Source of the DNA: an uncultured Gammaproteobacteria bacterium | GTDB lineage: Bacteria; Pseudomonadota; Gammaproteobacteria; Pseudomonadales; Pseudohongiellaceae | DNA length: 64,000 nucleotides | Direction of reading: 5' to 3' | NCBI GenBank assembly: GCA_913060975.1 | Contig: CAJXVC010000008.1 | Span: 62,001-126,000, forward strand | Shown here: positions 1 through 9,392 of the stretch, in pieces | Numbering within the stretch: the stretch's first letter is position 1 | Layout: the number at the start of each line of letters is the position of its first letter | The notes under the pieces: generated by a model | Database searches by the model: none | What the model saw: the letters and a program-made list of their open reading frames with translations, nothing else | Told to the model about the DNA's origin: nothing | Program-made: the position numbers and the translations under genes

Positions 1-532
1 TTTAAACATAACTTTGTTCTCCAGATTGTCCTTGGTCAGAAATGTATAGCGTGTTCGTCAATAAACCACTGTGGCATGATGTCGCACTCTGGTGTTCCAT
101 CTTATACAGGCGCTGTTATTAAATTACTGTTCTAATATTCACTTACCCTGCAAACCCAGTATTACAGGGCTCCTATGGCAAAAATTGACAGAGATCAACT
201 TTGTAGATTTGGCGTCCGCCAATGACTGCGGCATAGTGTCGCAGTTGCTTAAAATTCACTCGATATTGCAACATTGTCACAGGCTGTAACCTGTTGTTAC
301 AGAATAACGGGTGCGGTCTCCCATTTTAGTATTGGCAAACCAAAAGTCCCCAAGTCGTTCTTTCAAACAAGTATCTTACTCGTAATTGCGATTGATTCTT
401 GTTTCATGCCTGGACGCAGCGACCACTCTCAACTGCCTGCTTTGCAGATCAACAGTTCGCTTGATACAAATCATTACTTAACAGTCAATTTGGGGTTATT
501 CTCACAGTGAGAAGCCATACAGGAAGAGCAAG
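1..532. other. intergenic region upstream of multicopper oxidase
   Basis: No convincing gene is present. Two short open frames on the + strand lack ribosome binding sites and have unprotein-like composition. The only clear structure is a perfect inverted repeat at 284-302, listed separately. The region probably carries the promoter of the multicopper oxidase gene that starts at 533. Confidence 0.5.
284..302. promoter_or_regulatory. perfect inverted repeat, possible operator
   Basis: CTGTAAC-CTGTT-GTTACAG is a perfect 7-bp inverted repeat with a 5-bp spacer, 231 bp upstream of the oxidase start. The dyad form suits a dimeric regulator. It does not match a copper-regulator site that I can identify by eye, so the function is inferred. 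Confidence 0.35.
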
Positions 533-2044
533 ATGCGTCACTCACTATCACGTAGAAATTTTCTTGGCCGTGCAGCCATCGGTTTGGCAAGTACAGCACT
601 ACCAGCTATTGGTTGGGGGCAGCCGGCTGGCCAAAATCCATTGCGGATACCTTCGTTGTTGGCCGGCGAAGTACGTTCTGGAGTGAAACACTACGACCTC
701 ACCATGCAGCAAGGCATGAGTGAATTCTTTCCCGATGTTGGCACACCGACGTTGGGACTGAACGGCGCTTATCTTGGCCCGACCCTGAAACTCAACAACA
801 ACGATCGTGTCAGCTTGCACGTGCGCAATTCGATTACCGAAACCGCGACCTTGCACTGGCATGGCCTGCATGTACCGGCCAAGGCTGATGGTGGCCCTGC
901 GCAAGTGATTGCACCGAATACTGTCTGGGATGCGGATTTCACAGTCATGCAGCGCGGCGGTACTTTCTGGTATCACGCGCACACCATGGGCCAGACTGGC
1001 AGTCAGGTTTATCGAGGCTTGTCCGGGCTTATCGAACTTGAAGACGACGAGACCACACAACCTGGCTTACCCAGCGAGTATGGCGTCGATGACATTCCGG
1101 TCATTATTCAGGACAAACGCTTTAACCGTGATGGCTCACTGGCCTACATCGGCATGCATCGCGATATCATGGCGGGCTTTTCTGGCAATACCCTGCTCGT
1201 GAATGGCACCTTGAATCCTTACTTTGCGGCGACCAGCAGACGCGTGCGTCTGCGTCTGCTCAATGCTTCCAACGCCCGCACCTATAATCTGAGCTTTCGT
1301 GATAATCGCTCGTTCGAGGTAATAGGCAGTGGCGGCAGTCTACTCGCCACTCCCGAGAGCATGATGAATATTGTTCTCGCCCCCGCCGAGCGCGCCGACA
1401 TAATAGTCGACCTCGCTAATGGTCAGAATGCCAGCTTGATCAGCTCGGCATTGCCTTCAGACTCGCCCTTCCTCAGTCGCGGGATGATGCGCAATATGCA
1501 GGCAATGAGTGGCGAAGACTTTGATGTACTGACCTTGCGACCTCAGGCTGGAGCGAATGACTCACCCGAACTGCCTCGTCAACTCACCACGATAAGCAGA
1601 ATCCTGGAATCAGAAGCCATTCGTACCCGGCGTTTCGAGCTTGGGATGGTGATGGGAATGGGCATGATGGGTGGCCGCGGTGGTGGTCGCGGCATGAATG
1701 CCAGTACACCGTTCTCGATCAACGGACAGTCAATGGCCATGGACGTAATCAATGAAACTGTACAAGTGGACTCAACCGAGCTCTGGGAAATCGTCAACGA
1801 CACCATGATGATGCACCCTTTTCATGTGCATCATGGCCAATTCCAGATTCTGGATCGCAATGGCCGACCACCACACCCGGAAGAGATGGCTTACAAAGAT
1901 ACTGTCAAAGTGGGGCCCGGCGAGACGGTGCGCTTTATCATGCGCTTTACAGACTTCTCCGACCCGGATACGGCCTATATGTATCACTGCCACATCCTCG
2001 AACATGAAGACAACGGCATGATGGGTCAGTTTGTCGTGGTCTGA
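533..2044 (+). CDS. Tat-exported multicopper oxidase (CueO/FtsP-like)
   Basis: Periplasmic cupredoxin-fold oxidase that oxidises Cu(I) or other substrates with O2 through type 1 and trinuclear copper centres. The N-terminus has a twin-arginine signal (SRRNFLGRAA, residues 6-15). The four copper-ligand motifs are visible: HWHGLH at 108-113, WYHAH at 146-150, HPFHVHH near 435, and YHCHILEHEDNGMM near the C-terminus, giving the type 1 Cys and axial Met. A Met/Gly-rich stretch (GMVMGMGMMGG, around 370-390) resembles the Met-rich inserts of cuprous oxidases. The length, 503 aa, suits three-domain enzymes. The start is supported by GGAAGAG about 6 bp upstream. It stands alone, convergent with the universal stress protein gene. 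Copper tolerance is the likely role, but the substrate is not proven. Confidence 0.93.
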   Translation: MRHSLSRRNFLGRAAIGLASTALPAIGWGQPAGQNPLRIPSLLAGEVRSGVKHYDLTMQQGMSEFFPDVGTPTLGLNGAYLGPTLKLNNNDRVSLHVRNSITETATLHWHGLHVPAKADGGPAQVIAPNTVWDADFTVMQRGGTFWYHAHTMGQTGSQVYRGLSGLIELEDDETTQPGLPSEYGVDDIPVIIQDKRFNRDGSLAYIGMHRDIMAGFSGNTLLVNGTLNPYFAATSRRVRLRLLNASNARTYNLSFRDNRSFEVIGSGGSLLATPESMMNIVLAPAERADIIVDLANGQNASLISSALPSDSPFLSRGMMRNMQAMSGEDFDVLTLRPQAGANDSPELPRQLTTISRILESEAIRTRRFELGMVMGMGMMGGRGGGRGMNASTPFSINGQSMAMDVINETVQVDSTELWEIVNDTMMMHPFHVHHGQFQILDRNGRPPHPEEMAYKDTVKVGPGETVRFIMRFTDFSDPDTAYMYHCHILEHEDNGMMGQFVVV

Positions 2045-2050
2045 CAACTA

Positions 2051-2073
2051 CCGTGCGAGACTGGCACGCACGG
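2051..2073. terminator. hairpin between convergent genes
   Basis: Perfect 7-bp stem CCGTGCG / CGCACGG with a 9-nt loop, lying just after the oxidase stop and before the stop of the convergent universal stress gene. It has only CTTTGGTT downstream on the + strand rather than a true T-run, so termination is plausible but not textbook. Confidence 0.45.
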
Positions 2074-2087
2074 CTTTGGTTGACAGT

Positions 2088-2945
2088 TTAACGAATAATC
2101 AACAGTGGCACGTCACTGCCACTAATCATACGTGTAGTGGTACTGCCGACAAAAAACTCTCTGGTCTTGGAGTGGGAATAAGCACCCATGGCGATCAGAT
2201 CGATAGCGTTTTGCTCCTGGTAAGTTTTCAGCGCGCTATAGATATCGCCTTCCAGGATTTGGCTGCTTACTGAAAAGCCTTCCTGTTGCAGAACTTGTTC
2301 GGCTTCAGACAGCTTGGCTCGCTGTTCCTCATTATCTGCTCCTACCATAACAAGCGAACATTGAATTCCCTTGAGTAGCGGGCTGGCAGCGATCTTCTGC
2401 ATGGCGTTCCTGGCTGTCTCCCGCCCATCATAAGCGATCATGAAATGCCTGGGCGCCGTGAATTGGCCAACGGTGATCAACAGCGGCTGGTGCAAACTGC
2501 GCGCAGCACTCTCTGCATGCGAGCCAATAATATGCACATCCGGCAGGTGACCCTCGCCTGACCGGCCAATGACAATCAAGCGAGCTTCATTCTCCAGGTC
2601 CAGCAACGATTCCAGAACATCGCCATGGCGCTGGCGCAGCTGAATATCTTCGACACCGTCTTCGATGGCACGCTCTTTGGCTGTTTCCAGCATGGCGCGG
2701 CCATGTTGCAGTGCCAGCTGGCTACGCTGTTCATCCAACTCGGTCAACTCGGACAAGAGCTGTTCGCGACTGCCTAACCCGATACTGCCGGACAGATTGT
2801 CGGTTTCCGGATTAGCAGACTTCTCCAGCGTATGTAACAGCACCAGAGAGGTTTGCATCTTTAATGATGCCCAGGCGGCTGCATCACATACCGCAGTGCT
2901 TAGTTCAGAGCCATCAATGCAGGCAATTGTTTGTGAATGCGTCAT
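2088..2945 (-). CDS. universal stress protein, tandem UspA domains
   Basis: Cytoplasmic stress protein of 285 aa made of two UspA-like domains (about 1-145 and 150-285). The first begins with the typical TIACIDGSE strand and has the VIGRSGEG nucleotide-loop signature. The second has MIAYDGRETA and the terminal IAMGAYSHSKTRE...GSTTTRMI signature, which matches the ATP-binding G-x2-G-x9-G-S/T pattern. The start ATG shares its A with the TGA stop of the upstream SulP transporter gene, so the two are translationally coupled. SulP transporters coupled to Usp proteins are common in aquatic bacteria. A regulatory link to anion uptake is inferred. Confidence 0.92.
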   Translation of the reverse strand: MTHSQTIACIDGSELSTAVCDAAAWASLKMQTSLVLLHTLEKSANPETDNLSGSIGLGSREQLLSELTELDEQRSQLALQHGRAMLETAKERAIEDGVEDIQLRQRHGDVLESLLDLENEARLIVIGRSGEGHLPDVHIIGSHAESAARSLHQPLLITVGQFTAPRHFMIAYDGRETARNAMQKIAASPLLKGIQCSLVMVGADNEEQRAKLSEAEQVLQQEGFSVSSQILEGDIYSALKTYQEQNAIDLIAMGAYSHSKTREFFVGSTTTRMISGSDVPLLIIR

Positions 2946-4438
2946 CAGTGCCCTCCCGCGAGCATCTTCTCAACCGCTTCCGGTTTGTTATGAATACCGA
3001 ATTTGTCGACAACCGTCGCACTGGCTTCGTTCATGCCAATCAAGGTAACCCGTGTCCCCTCACGGCGAAATCGGATAACGATGCGATCCAGTGCCGAGAC
3101 TGAAGTAATGTCCCAAAAATGCGCTTCCGACAGGTCGATTGTGACTTGCTCCAATGCTTCGCGGAAATCAAAAGCCGCAACCAACTGCTCGGACGAGGCG
3201 AAGAAGACCTGACCGACAACGCGGTAAGTCCCGCTCAGTCCACTTTCATCCAGCGTCTTGAATACAGCCATGTACTTGCCAATTTTATTGGCAAAGAACA
3301 GCGATGCTAACAGAACGCCAACGAACACGCCGAGCGCCAGATTATGGGTCGCCACAACGACAACCACAGTACTCACCATGACGACGTTGGTCGAGAGTGG
3401 ATGTTTACGCATGTCGCGAATGGAAGACCAGGAAAACGTTCCGATCGACACCATGATCATGATCGCCACTAATGCTGCCATGGGAATCTGTTTTAACCAT
3501 TCGTCCATGAACACAACCAAAATGATGAGAAAGGTACCTGCTGTGAAGGTGGACAAACGGCCTCGGCCGCCGGATTTCACATTGATGATGGACTGGCCGA
3601 TCATTGCGCAGCCTGCCATGCCGCCGAGCAAGCCGGCGCCGATATTGGCAATCCCCTGCCCTTTGCACTCGCGATTCTTGTCGCTGCCAGTGTCCGTCAG
3701 TTCATCCACAATCGTGGCCGTCATCATCGACTCGAGTAAGCCGACCGCAGCCAGTCCTGCCGCATAGGGAAAAATGATCTCCAGCGTCTCAATAGTCAGC
3801 GGCACATCCGGCCACAGAAAAATTGGCAACGTATCGGGCAACTCACCCATATCCCCCACCGTACGAATATCCAGGCCCAGAAAGATAGAGATTGCAGTCA
3901 TGACGACAATACAGATCAATGGCGAAGGCAGTACGCGCCCAATTCGCGGCAGTAGCGGAAACAAGTAGATGATGCCCAGACCGGCTGCCGTCATGGCATA
4001 CACATGCCAGGTCACATTGGTCAGTTCGGGTAGCTGTGCCATGAAGATCAAAATGGCCAGCGCATTGACAAAACCAGTTACCACCGAGCGGGACACAAAG
4101 CGCATCAAGCTGCCGAGCTTCAAAAAGCCTGCGACTATCTGCAGAACGCCGGTCAATACCGTTGCTGCCAGCAGATACTCAAGCCCGTGCTCCCTGACCA
4201 GCGTCACCATCAGCAAGGCCATGGCGCCGGTAGCCGCAGAGATCATGCCCGGCCGGCCGCCAGTGAAGGAGATAACTACCGCGATACAGAACGAGGCATA
4301 CAACCCAACGCGGGGGTCGACACCGGCGATAATGGAGAAGGCAATGGCCTCGGGAACGAGAGCCAGCGCAACAACCAGACCCGCGAGCAGGTCGGCACGG
4401 GGATTAGCAAGCCAATCCCGTTTCAAAGTATTAATCAT
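2945..4438 (-). CDS. SulP-family anion transporter with STAS domain
   Basis: Inner-membrane SulP permease of 497 aa for sulfate, bicarbonate or another inorganic anion. The N-terminal two thirds has many hydrophobic helices, including the family-typical start [20 protein letters not shown] and the [12 protein letters not shown] region near 270. The C-terminus (about 400-497) is a STAS domain with [20 protein letters not shown]. Length and the short STAS tail recall BicA-type Na+/bicarbonate transporters, but the substrate cannot be read from sequence. AGGA lies 6 bp before the ATG. It is the first gene of the operon with the universal stress protein. Three 12-bp tandem repeats sit just upstream (4472-4507). 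Confidence 0.93.
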   Translation of the reverse strand: MINTLKRDWLANPRADLLAGLVVALALVPEAIAFSIIAGVDPRVGLYASFCIAVVISFTGGRPGMISAATGAMALLMVTLVREHGLEYLLAATVLTGVLQIVAGFLKLGSLMRFVSRSVVTGFVNALAILIFMAQLPELTNVTWHVYAMTAAGLGIIYLFPLLPRIGRVLPSPLICIVVMTAISIFLGLDIRTVGDMGELPDTLPIFLWPDVPLTIETLEIIFPYAAGLAAVGLLESMMTATIVDELTDTGSDKNRECKGQGIANIGAGLLGGMAGCAMIGQSIINVKSGGRGRLSTFTAGTFLIILVVFMDEWLKQIPMAALVAIMIMVSIGTFSWSSIRDMRKHPLSTNVVMVSTVVVVVATHNLALGVFVGVLLASLFFANKIGKYMAVFKTLDESGLSGTYRVVGQVFFASSEQLVAAFDFREALEQVTIDLSEAHFWDITSVSALDRIVIRFRREGTRVTLIGMNEASATVVDKFGIHNKPEAVEKMLAGGH

Positions 4439-4471
4439 GAAAATCCTGAGATGATGGAACTAGGAGGTAAC

Positions 4472-4507
4472 AGGGTACGAACCAGGGTACAAACAAGGGT
4501 GCAAAAA
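4472..4507. repeat. three 12-bp tandem repeats upstream of SulP gene
   Basis: Consecutive 12-mers AGGGTACGAACC, AGGGTACAAACA and AGGGTGCAAAAA lie 34 bp upstream of the SulP start, in the divergent intergenic region shared with the cyclase gene. One helical turn spacing makes an operator array or leader element conceivable. Confidence 0.6.
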
Positions 4508-4717
4508 GGAGGCGTATTCTACAGGAGCCCGTCGCAATGGGTAAGAGGTAAGGGTCAATCTTCAGTCTTCTCCTCTATCGGCTAGCCGCAAGCTGAAACA
4601 GCCGGTTCAGAACCCCCTTTGCCGCAGCCGGGTTGCGCCCTCGCCCAGGGCACTGGACAAGCGCAAAGGACAGCGATACCGTCAAACCACATTGTGACGA
4701 ATAACAGAGGTTGCACC

Positions 4718-5755
4718 ATGAAATCAGCCCGAACGCTCATTACCAGCTCGATTGCTTGCGTGGGTCTCGTACTGGGAACCAGTCAGGCACAGGATTTTAC
4801 CGCTCATCCTTCTACGCAGGACCCGGCCGTATTGGTCACGCTCGATACGCTGGCCCAATGGGAACAAGAACTTTCCAACTGGGGGCGCTGGGGGCCGCAG
4901 GACCAGCGCGGGACGCTGAATCTCATTACTCCCGAGAAAACCCGGCAAGCTGCGGCACTCGTTAGCGAGGGCGTGACAGTGACCTTGCAGCACTTTGTCA
5001 CTGAAGAGGAAGCCATAGACAGCCAGTCGTTTGGCCCGACAGAACACTGGATGAGCCGCATCGACCCGGAAACCGGCATGCCCTCTTTCGCGCTCGATGA
5101 AATACAGTTTTCACTGCACGATGGCATGCTGTCCCACCTCGATGCCTTGTGTCACTACCGTTCAGAGATAAATGGCGAATTCGTCATCTTCAATGGCTAC
5201 CCGCAAAACCTCGGTCCGGACGGTTGTGAAGATCTGGCCATTGATAAAATGGGCACCTCCTATGTAACACGCGGCGTGCTAGTGGATATGCCGTTGCTAA
5301 AAGGCGTTGATTATCTTGACCCCAGTACACCAATCTACGTGGAAGACTTGCTTGCCTGGGAAGAGTTTGCGGGTGTCAAAGTGCAGGCAGGCGATGCCCT
5401 GTTGATTCGTACCGGTCGCTGGGCCAAGCGCGACGCTGAAGGCCCTTGGGCCTATAATCGTGGCGGTGCCGGACTGCACGCATCAGTTCTGCCGTGGCTC
5501 AAAGAGCGCGACGTGGCTCTTCTTGTTAGCGATGCAGTCAATGATGTACAACCATCAGGTGTTGAAGGAATCGGCCGCCCGGTGCATCAACTTACTCAGG
5601 TCAATATTGGCCTGCCAATCGTCGACAACGGTTACTTGCTGGATGTAGCAGCCGCTGCAGAACGCTTTCAGCGCTGGGAGTTCATGGTATCCGTGCAGAT
5701 CAATCCGGTCCCCGGTGGCACTGCCAGCCCATTCAATGCCAATGCAACTTTTTGA
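4718..5755 (+). CDS. exported cyclase-family (kynurenine formamidase-like) hydrolase
   Basis: Member of the cyclase/Kyn formamidase family (PF04199 type), metal-dependent amide or lactone hydrolases. The metal motif is recognisable as LHDGMLSHLDALCH, a variant of HxGTHxDxxxH with Met-Leu in place of the usual Gly-Thr positions. The later region has the family pattern GDALLIRTGRW. The start at 4718 is preferred because AGAGG lies 7 bp upstream and the encoded N-terminus is a clean signal peptide (MKSARTLITSSIACVG...TSQAQ). An upstream in-frame start at 4619 would bury it. Export is unusual for a formamidase. The gene is followed 41 bp later by an Old Yellow Enzyme-type gene, suggesting a joint catabolic unit. 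Substrate unknown. Confidence 0.88.
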   Translation: MKSARTLITSSIACVGLVLGTSQAQDFTAHPSTQDPAVLVTLDTLAQWEQELSNWGRWGPQDQRGTLNLITPEKTRQAAALVSEGVTVTLQHFVTEEEAIDSQSFGPTEHWMSRIDPETGMPSFALDEIQFSLHDGMLSHLDALCHYRSEINGEFVIFNGYPQNLGPDGCEDLAIDKMGTSYVTRGVLVDMPLLKGVDYLDPSTPIYVEDLLAWEEFAGVKVQAGDALLIRTGRWAKRDAEGPWAYNRGGAGLHASVLPWLKERDVALLVSDAVNDVQPSGVEGIGRPVHQLTQVNIGLPIVDNGYLLDVAAAAERFQRWEFMVSVQINPVPGGTASPFNANATF

Positions 5756-5796
5756 CTGGACTTTAATTTTACAGCAGCACTTCTCAGGAACACTAC

Positions 5797-6882
5797 ATGC
5801 CCAAACCGTCACTACTCGAGCCGCTTTCTTTCTCGCGCGGCCCAACCATGAAGAATCGCTTCATGTTAGCGCCGCTGACCAACTGCCAGAGTCATGATGA
5901 CGGCACACTGTCTGACGAAGAATTCCATTGGCTGACGATGCGCGCCCAAGGAGGCTTTGGTCTCACCATGACTTGCGCCGCCCATGTGCAAGCTACCGGA
6001 CAAGGTTTCCCCGGCCAGTTGGGCGCCTTCTCCGACAAACATATCAGCGGGCTAAGCCGTATCGCGGAAGCAATCAAGCAACACGACAGCATTGCCATCT
6101 GCCAGTTACACCATGCGGGCATGCGCTCCCCGGCCGACCTGATTGGCACGACACCGGTTTGTCCATCGGCTAACGAGGAAACCGGTGCTCGAGCATTAAC
6201 GCACGGTGAGGTCAAACAAGTCGTGGCTGACTTTATTGCTGCCGCCGTGCGCGCTGAAAGTGCCGGCTTTCATGGCATAGAAGTGCACGGGGCCCATGGC
6301 TATTTGCTATGTCAGTTTCTTAGCCCGGAACTTAATCAGCGGTCAGATGAGTACGGTGGCAACCGTGAAAATCGCAGCCGTATTATGCTGGAAATAATCG
6401 ACGGGATCAGGCAGGCCTGCAGTGCCGATTTCATGATTGGCGTGCGGCTGTCACCTGAACGCTTCGGGCTACAGCTCGATGACATTGTCGCTCTGACAGA
6501 CATCCTGTTCGGACAGAACCAGATCGAGTTTCTTGATATGTCGCTATGGGACGTCTTAAAAGAACCCATTGAGGAGAATAAACAAGGCCGCAGCCTGCTT
6601 TCCTATTTTACTGAACTCGATCGCCGCGATGTACGGCTGGGGATTGCCGGCAAGATTCGCACGCCTGAAGAAGCTGAGCGCGCTCTGGCTGAAAATGTCG
6701 ATTGGATCATGCTGGGCCGTGCTGCGATACTGCAACACAACTTTCCTAATCTGTACGCACAAAGTCGCGGGTTCACTCCGGTTGCGACGCCAGTGACTGC
6801 TGACTATCTGGCCGCCGAAGGCCTCTCCGAAAAATTCATCAACTACATGCGCTCATGGCACGGCTTTGTTGTTGAAGAGTAG
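5797..6882 (+). CDS. NADH:flavin oxidoreductase, Old Yellow Enzyme family
   Basis: FMN-dependent TIM-barrel ene-reductase or related oxidoreductase, 361 aa, cytoplasmic. Family signatures in order: MKNRFMLAPLTN near the start, QLHHAGMRS for flavin/substrate contacts, the hallmark HGAHGYLLCQFLSPELNQRSDEYGG around 170-193, and the late FMN-phosphate loop IAGKIRT...WIMLGRAAI. No iron-sulfur C-terminal domain is present, so it is a single-domain member. It follows the exported cyclase-family gene on the same strand with a 41-bp gap and likely shares its transcript. A convergent hairpin lies downstream. Confidence 0.92.
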   Translation: MPKPSLLEPLSFSRGPTMKNRFMLAPLTNCQSHDDGTLSDEEFHWLTMRAQGGFGLTMTCAAHVQATGQGFPGQLGAFSDKHISGLSRIAEAIKQHDSIAICQLHHAGMRSPADLIGTTPVCPSANEETGARALTHGEVKQVVADFIAAAVRAESAGFHGIEVHGAHGYLLCQFLSPELNQRSDEYGGNRENRSRIMLEIIDGIRQACSADFMIGVRLSPERFGLQLDDIVALTDILFGQNQIEFLDMSLWDVLKEPIEENKQGRSLLSYFTELDRRDVRLGIAGKIRTPEEAERALAENVDWIMLGRAAILQHNFPNLYAQSRGFTPVATPVTADYLAAEGLSEKFINYMRSWHGFVVEE

Positions 6883-6903
6883 TTCGTTACGTTACTTGAA
6901 TTA

Positions 6904-6935
6904 AGTGCTGGCGGCGATTCAACGCTACCAGCACT
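6904..6935. terminator. hairpin between convergent genes
   Basis: AGTGCTGG and CCAGCACT form an 8-bp perfect stem. An inner GCG/CGC pairing extends it across a small internal loop. It lies between the stops of the convergent flavin oxidoreductase and lipoprotein genes. No T-run is seen, so it may act as a bidirectional barrier or mRNA-stabilising stem. Confidence 0.5.
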
Positions 6936-6963
6936 GTAATACCCAAGCCCTCACTCGGCTCCC

Positions 6964-7524
6964 TTACAGATCAGGATAGCTGGCCAGCATTCTCCTGAAG
7001 GCTTCCACGAACTCGGGAGCAGCTCTTTCTTCATGCATGTATTCACCCGGTGTCACGTGATGAATCCTGCGCACCGAACCGCCCCAGACCAGATTTGCAG
7101 ACTGAGTTTCAAACATTCTGATCTGAATCTCTGCCACATAAGAGAGCTCGGTGGTCAGCGCATCCATTCTGACGAAAGGGTTGATTTCTTCCTGATCCTG
7201 CTTGAGATTGATGTGGTTGTAACGTAGCTCAACCCGTAGATCGTTAATCTGGTCATTACGACCAAGCCCCTTCTCCTGAAAGGCCGTATCAAAAGCTGCA
7301 ACCACGTATTCGCGGAGGAAAAGCGGCATATCCACTACTCTGACTCCATAGTCATCGTAATCGTCATAATCGCCGGGGCAGCAGATATCGACTGAAGTAC
7401 CAATCTGAACACCAGTCTGCGCACAACCGACCAAAGCCAATAAGAATAATATAGTGAAACTGCGGGCCACTTTTCTCATCACTAAACTTTCCAACATAAA
7501 AGCATTCATCATAAACCTCATCAT
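6964..7524 (-). CDS. small outer-membrane lipoprotein, unknown function
   Basis: About 186 aa with a lipoprotein signal: a hydrophobic run FTILFLLALVGC whose Cys is the lipidation site. Mature protein has an Asp/Tyr cluster (DYDDYDDY) followed by a compact domain with alternating strands (LRVELRYNHI, AEIQIRMFE). GGAGG lies 7 bp before the ATG at 7524, which fixes the start despite giving an unusually long Met-rich n-region. An alternative ATG at 7479 gives a more standard signal peptide. The fold resembles DUF4136-like lipoproteins only loosely. I do not recognise a function. Confidence 0.72.
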   Translation of the reverse strand: MMRFMMNAFMLESLVMRKVARSFTILFLLALVGCAQTGVQIGTSVDICCPGDYDDYDDYGVRVVDMPLFLREYVVAAFDTAFQEKGLGRNDQINDLRVELRYNHINLKQDQEEINPFVRMDALTTELSYVAEIQIRMFETQSANLVWGGSVRRIHHVTPGEYMHEERAAPEFVEAFRRMLASYPDL

Positions 7525-7733
7525 TATCAAACCTCCCTATAAATCCATGCTTTCAGATTAGCCCCGTTTCAATGCAGTCTTATTGATCCAGCGTAAGTTT
7601 CTGGTGCAAACAATGGCCTGTTTATCTGATACTGTAATTCATCTGCTGGTTCTACCCTGCGGGTTACTGGCCATAGGCGTAGGTATAGCCGACTGTAACG
7701 CTCTGGCAACCAATTAACTGCTTAAGCAAGTGT

Positions 7734-9371
7734 GTGGAGTCGCTATTGATTCTCGTTAACTTCGCGCTCGGACTGGCGATATTCCTCTACGGAATGTATG
7801 AGCTGGAGCGTGGGATTCGGCAGTTCAGCGATGCCAGGCTGCGCTATTGGCTCAGACACAGCACCGGCACTTCGATAGGCAGCGTAGCAACGGGCGTATT
7901 TACAACGGCGCTGCTGCAAAGCAGCTCGATGGTAAGCCTCATAGTATTGGCTTTTGCCTCGGCCGGTATCCTGCCGCTGATAAACTCCATTGGCATTATT
8001 CTCGGCGCCAACCTCGGTACAACCTTCACAGGATGGATTGTGGCGACCCTTGGCTTCAAACTGGATCTTGAAGCAATCTCGCTGCAATTAATCGCGGCCG
8101 GAGGCGTCATCATTGTCCTCTTTTCGCGACTCGTCAGACTGCGGTATCTAGCCACCGCGGTCGTCGGCCTGGGCTTGCTCTTGTTTGGGTTGGGGCTGAT
8201 GAAAACCAGCATGGAGGCGCTGCCTGAACTTTGGAATGTCAGCGAACTACAAGGTCAGCCTGCCATCGTCTATCTGGCGGCTGGTATCGTGCTGGCGGCA
8301 TTAATTCAGTCCAGTTCTGCGGTAATGATGATGGGTCTTGCAGCCCTCAATGCCAATATTCTCGCACTGCCGGAGGTTGCTGCACTGATCATCGGGGCTG
8401 ACCTTGGCACTACCAGTACTACAATGTTGGGTAGCCTTGCTGGCGGAGCAATCAAGAAACAGCTTGCCTTGGCTCATTTCATTTTCAATCTCATCGTTGA
8501 TCTTGCCGCCTTTGTCTTGCTGCTACCTTTACTACCAGCACTGATTGCACTTCTGACTATCGAGGATCCACTATATGCGCTGGTGGCTTTTCATACCGTA
8601 ATCAACCTATTGGGTTTGCTGGTGTTCGTCCCCTTCATCAAGCCGTTTACGCGCTTTGTAAGCAAGCGTGTTAGTCAGCAGGACGAAGCTGTCAGTATTC
8701 TTGATAAAGTCGCTCCGGTTGTCAGCGATGCAGCGGTTGCCGCTCTCGAACAGGCTGTGGGGGAACTGGTAATCGACGCCACCGTCATCAGCACGCTAGT
8801 CACCGGCACTAATGCCGAAGCTAAACACAACGAAAAAAACAAACCGATCAGTACAGTCAATTTCAAAGCTGGCTACGAACATTTAAAACAGGCGGAAGGT
8901 GAGATTCTGCGTTACGCACTCCGGGCCCAGGAACACCCCTTGACTATCGAGAAAACGCTGGCTATCGATCTGCTGTTGCGAACAACGCGCTCGGCTGTAT
9001 ATGCCGTAAAGACGCTCAAGGATATCGAACACAACCTTGGCGATCTTCAGTATGGTGAGCAGAAAGTCATGCGCGAACTCTATGACAAACAACAGCAATT
9101 TATTCGGCAGACAAGCGCTGAGCTAACCAGCATTATGAGAGACGGTCATCCAGTTTTGTTTGTGCAGGAAAGGCTTCAGGAACTACGCAACCTCAATGAT
9201 CAACACCACACAGCTATGCTCGAATTCGTGCATGCCCATGCACAATCACTGTTTACCGATGATCGTACGTTATCAAGCGAACTAAACGTCAATCGCGAGA
9301 TCCATCATAGCTACAAAGCCTTCATTGAGGCCATTGCCGAGCTGACAAACTACAATATTAAATCTGATTGA
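7734..9371 (+). CDS. Na/Pi cotransporter family protein with PhoU-like tail
   Basis: Inner-membrane transporter of 545 aa (NptA/YjbB type) that imports or exports phosphate with sodium. Two inverted repeats each carry the QSSS signature: LLQSSSMVSL near residue 62 and LIQSSSAVMM near 192, each followed by GANLGTT or GADLGTT. The C-terminal 220 residues form a helical PhoU-like cytoplasmic domain rich in Leu/Glu heptads. The start is a GTG at 7734 with no strong ribosome site. It is monocistronic and convergent with the YVTN gene 21 bp away. Relevant to arsenic biology because arsenate mimics phosphate, but no direct link is visible. Confidence 0.93.
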   Translation: MESLLILVNFALGLAIFLYGMYELERGIRQFSDARLRYWLRHSTGTSIGSVATGVFTTALLQSSSMVSLIVLAFASAGILPLINSIGIILGANLGTTFTGWIVATLGFKLDLEAISLQLIAAGGVIIVLFSRLVRLRYLATAVVGLGLLLFGLGLMKTSMEALPELWNVSELQGQPAIVYLAAGIVLAALIQSSSAVMMMGLAALNANILALPEVAALIIGADLGTTSTTMLGSLAGGAIKKQLALAHFIFNLIVDLAAFVLLLPLLPALIALLTIEDPLYALVAFHTVINLLGLLVFVPFIKPFTRFVSKRVSQQDEAVSILDKVAPVVSDAAVAALEQAVGELVIDATVISTLVTGTNAEAKHNEKNKPISTVNFKAGYEHLKQAEGEILRYALRAQEHPLTIEKTLAIDLLLRTTRSAVYAVKTLKDIEHNLGDLQYGEQKVMRELYDKQQQFIRQTSAELTSIMRDGHPVLFVQERLQELRNLNDQHHTAMLEFVHAHAQSLFTDDRTLSSELNVNREIHHSYKAFIEAIAELTNYNIKSD

Positions 9372-9392
9372 ATTTATCCCGATGAATACTTC

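Noticed and set aside
92..510. Two short frames in the oxidase leader
   Set aside because: No ribosome sites, atypical composition, no recognisable domain.
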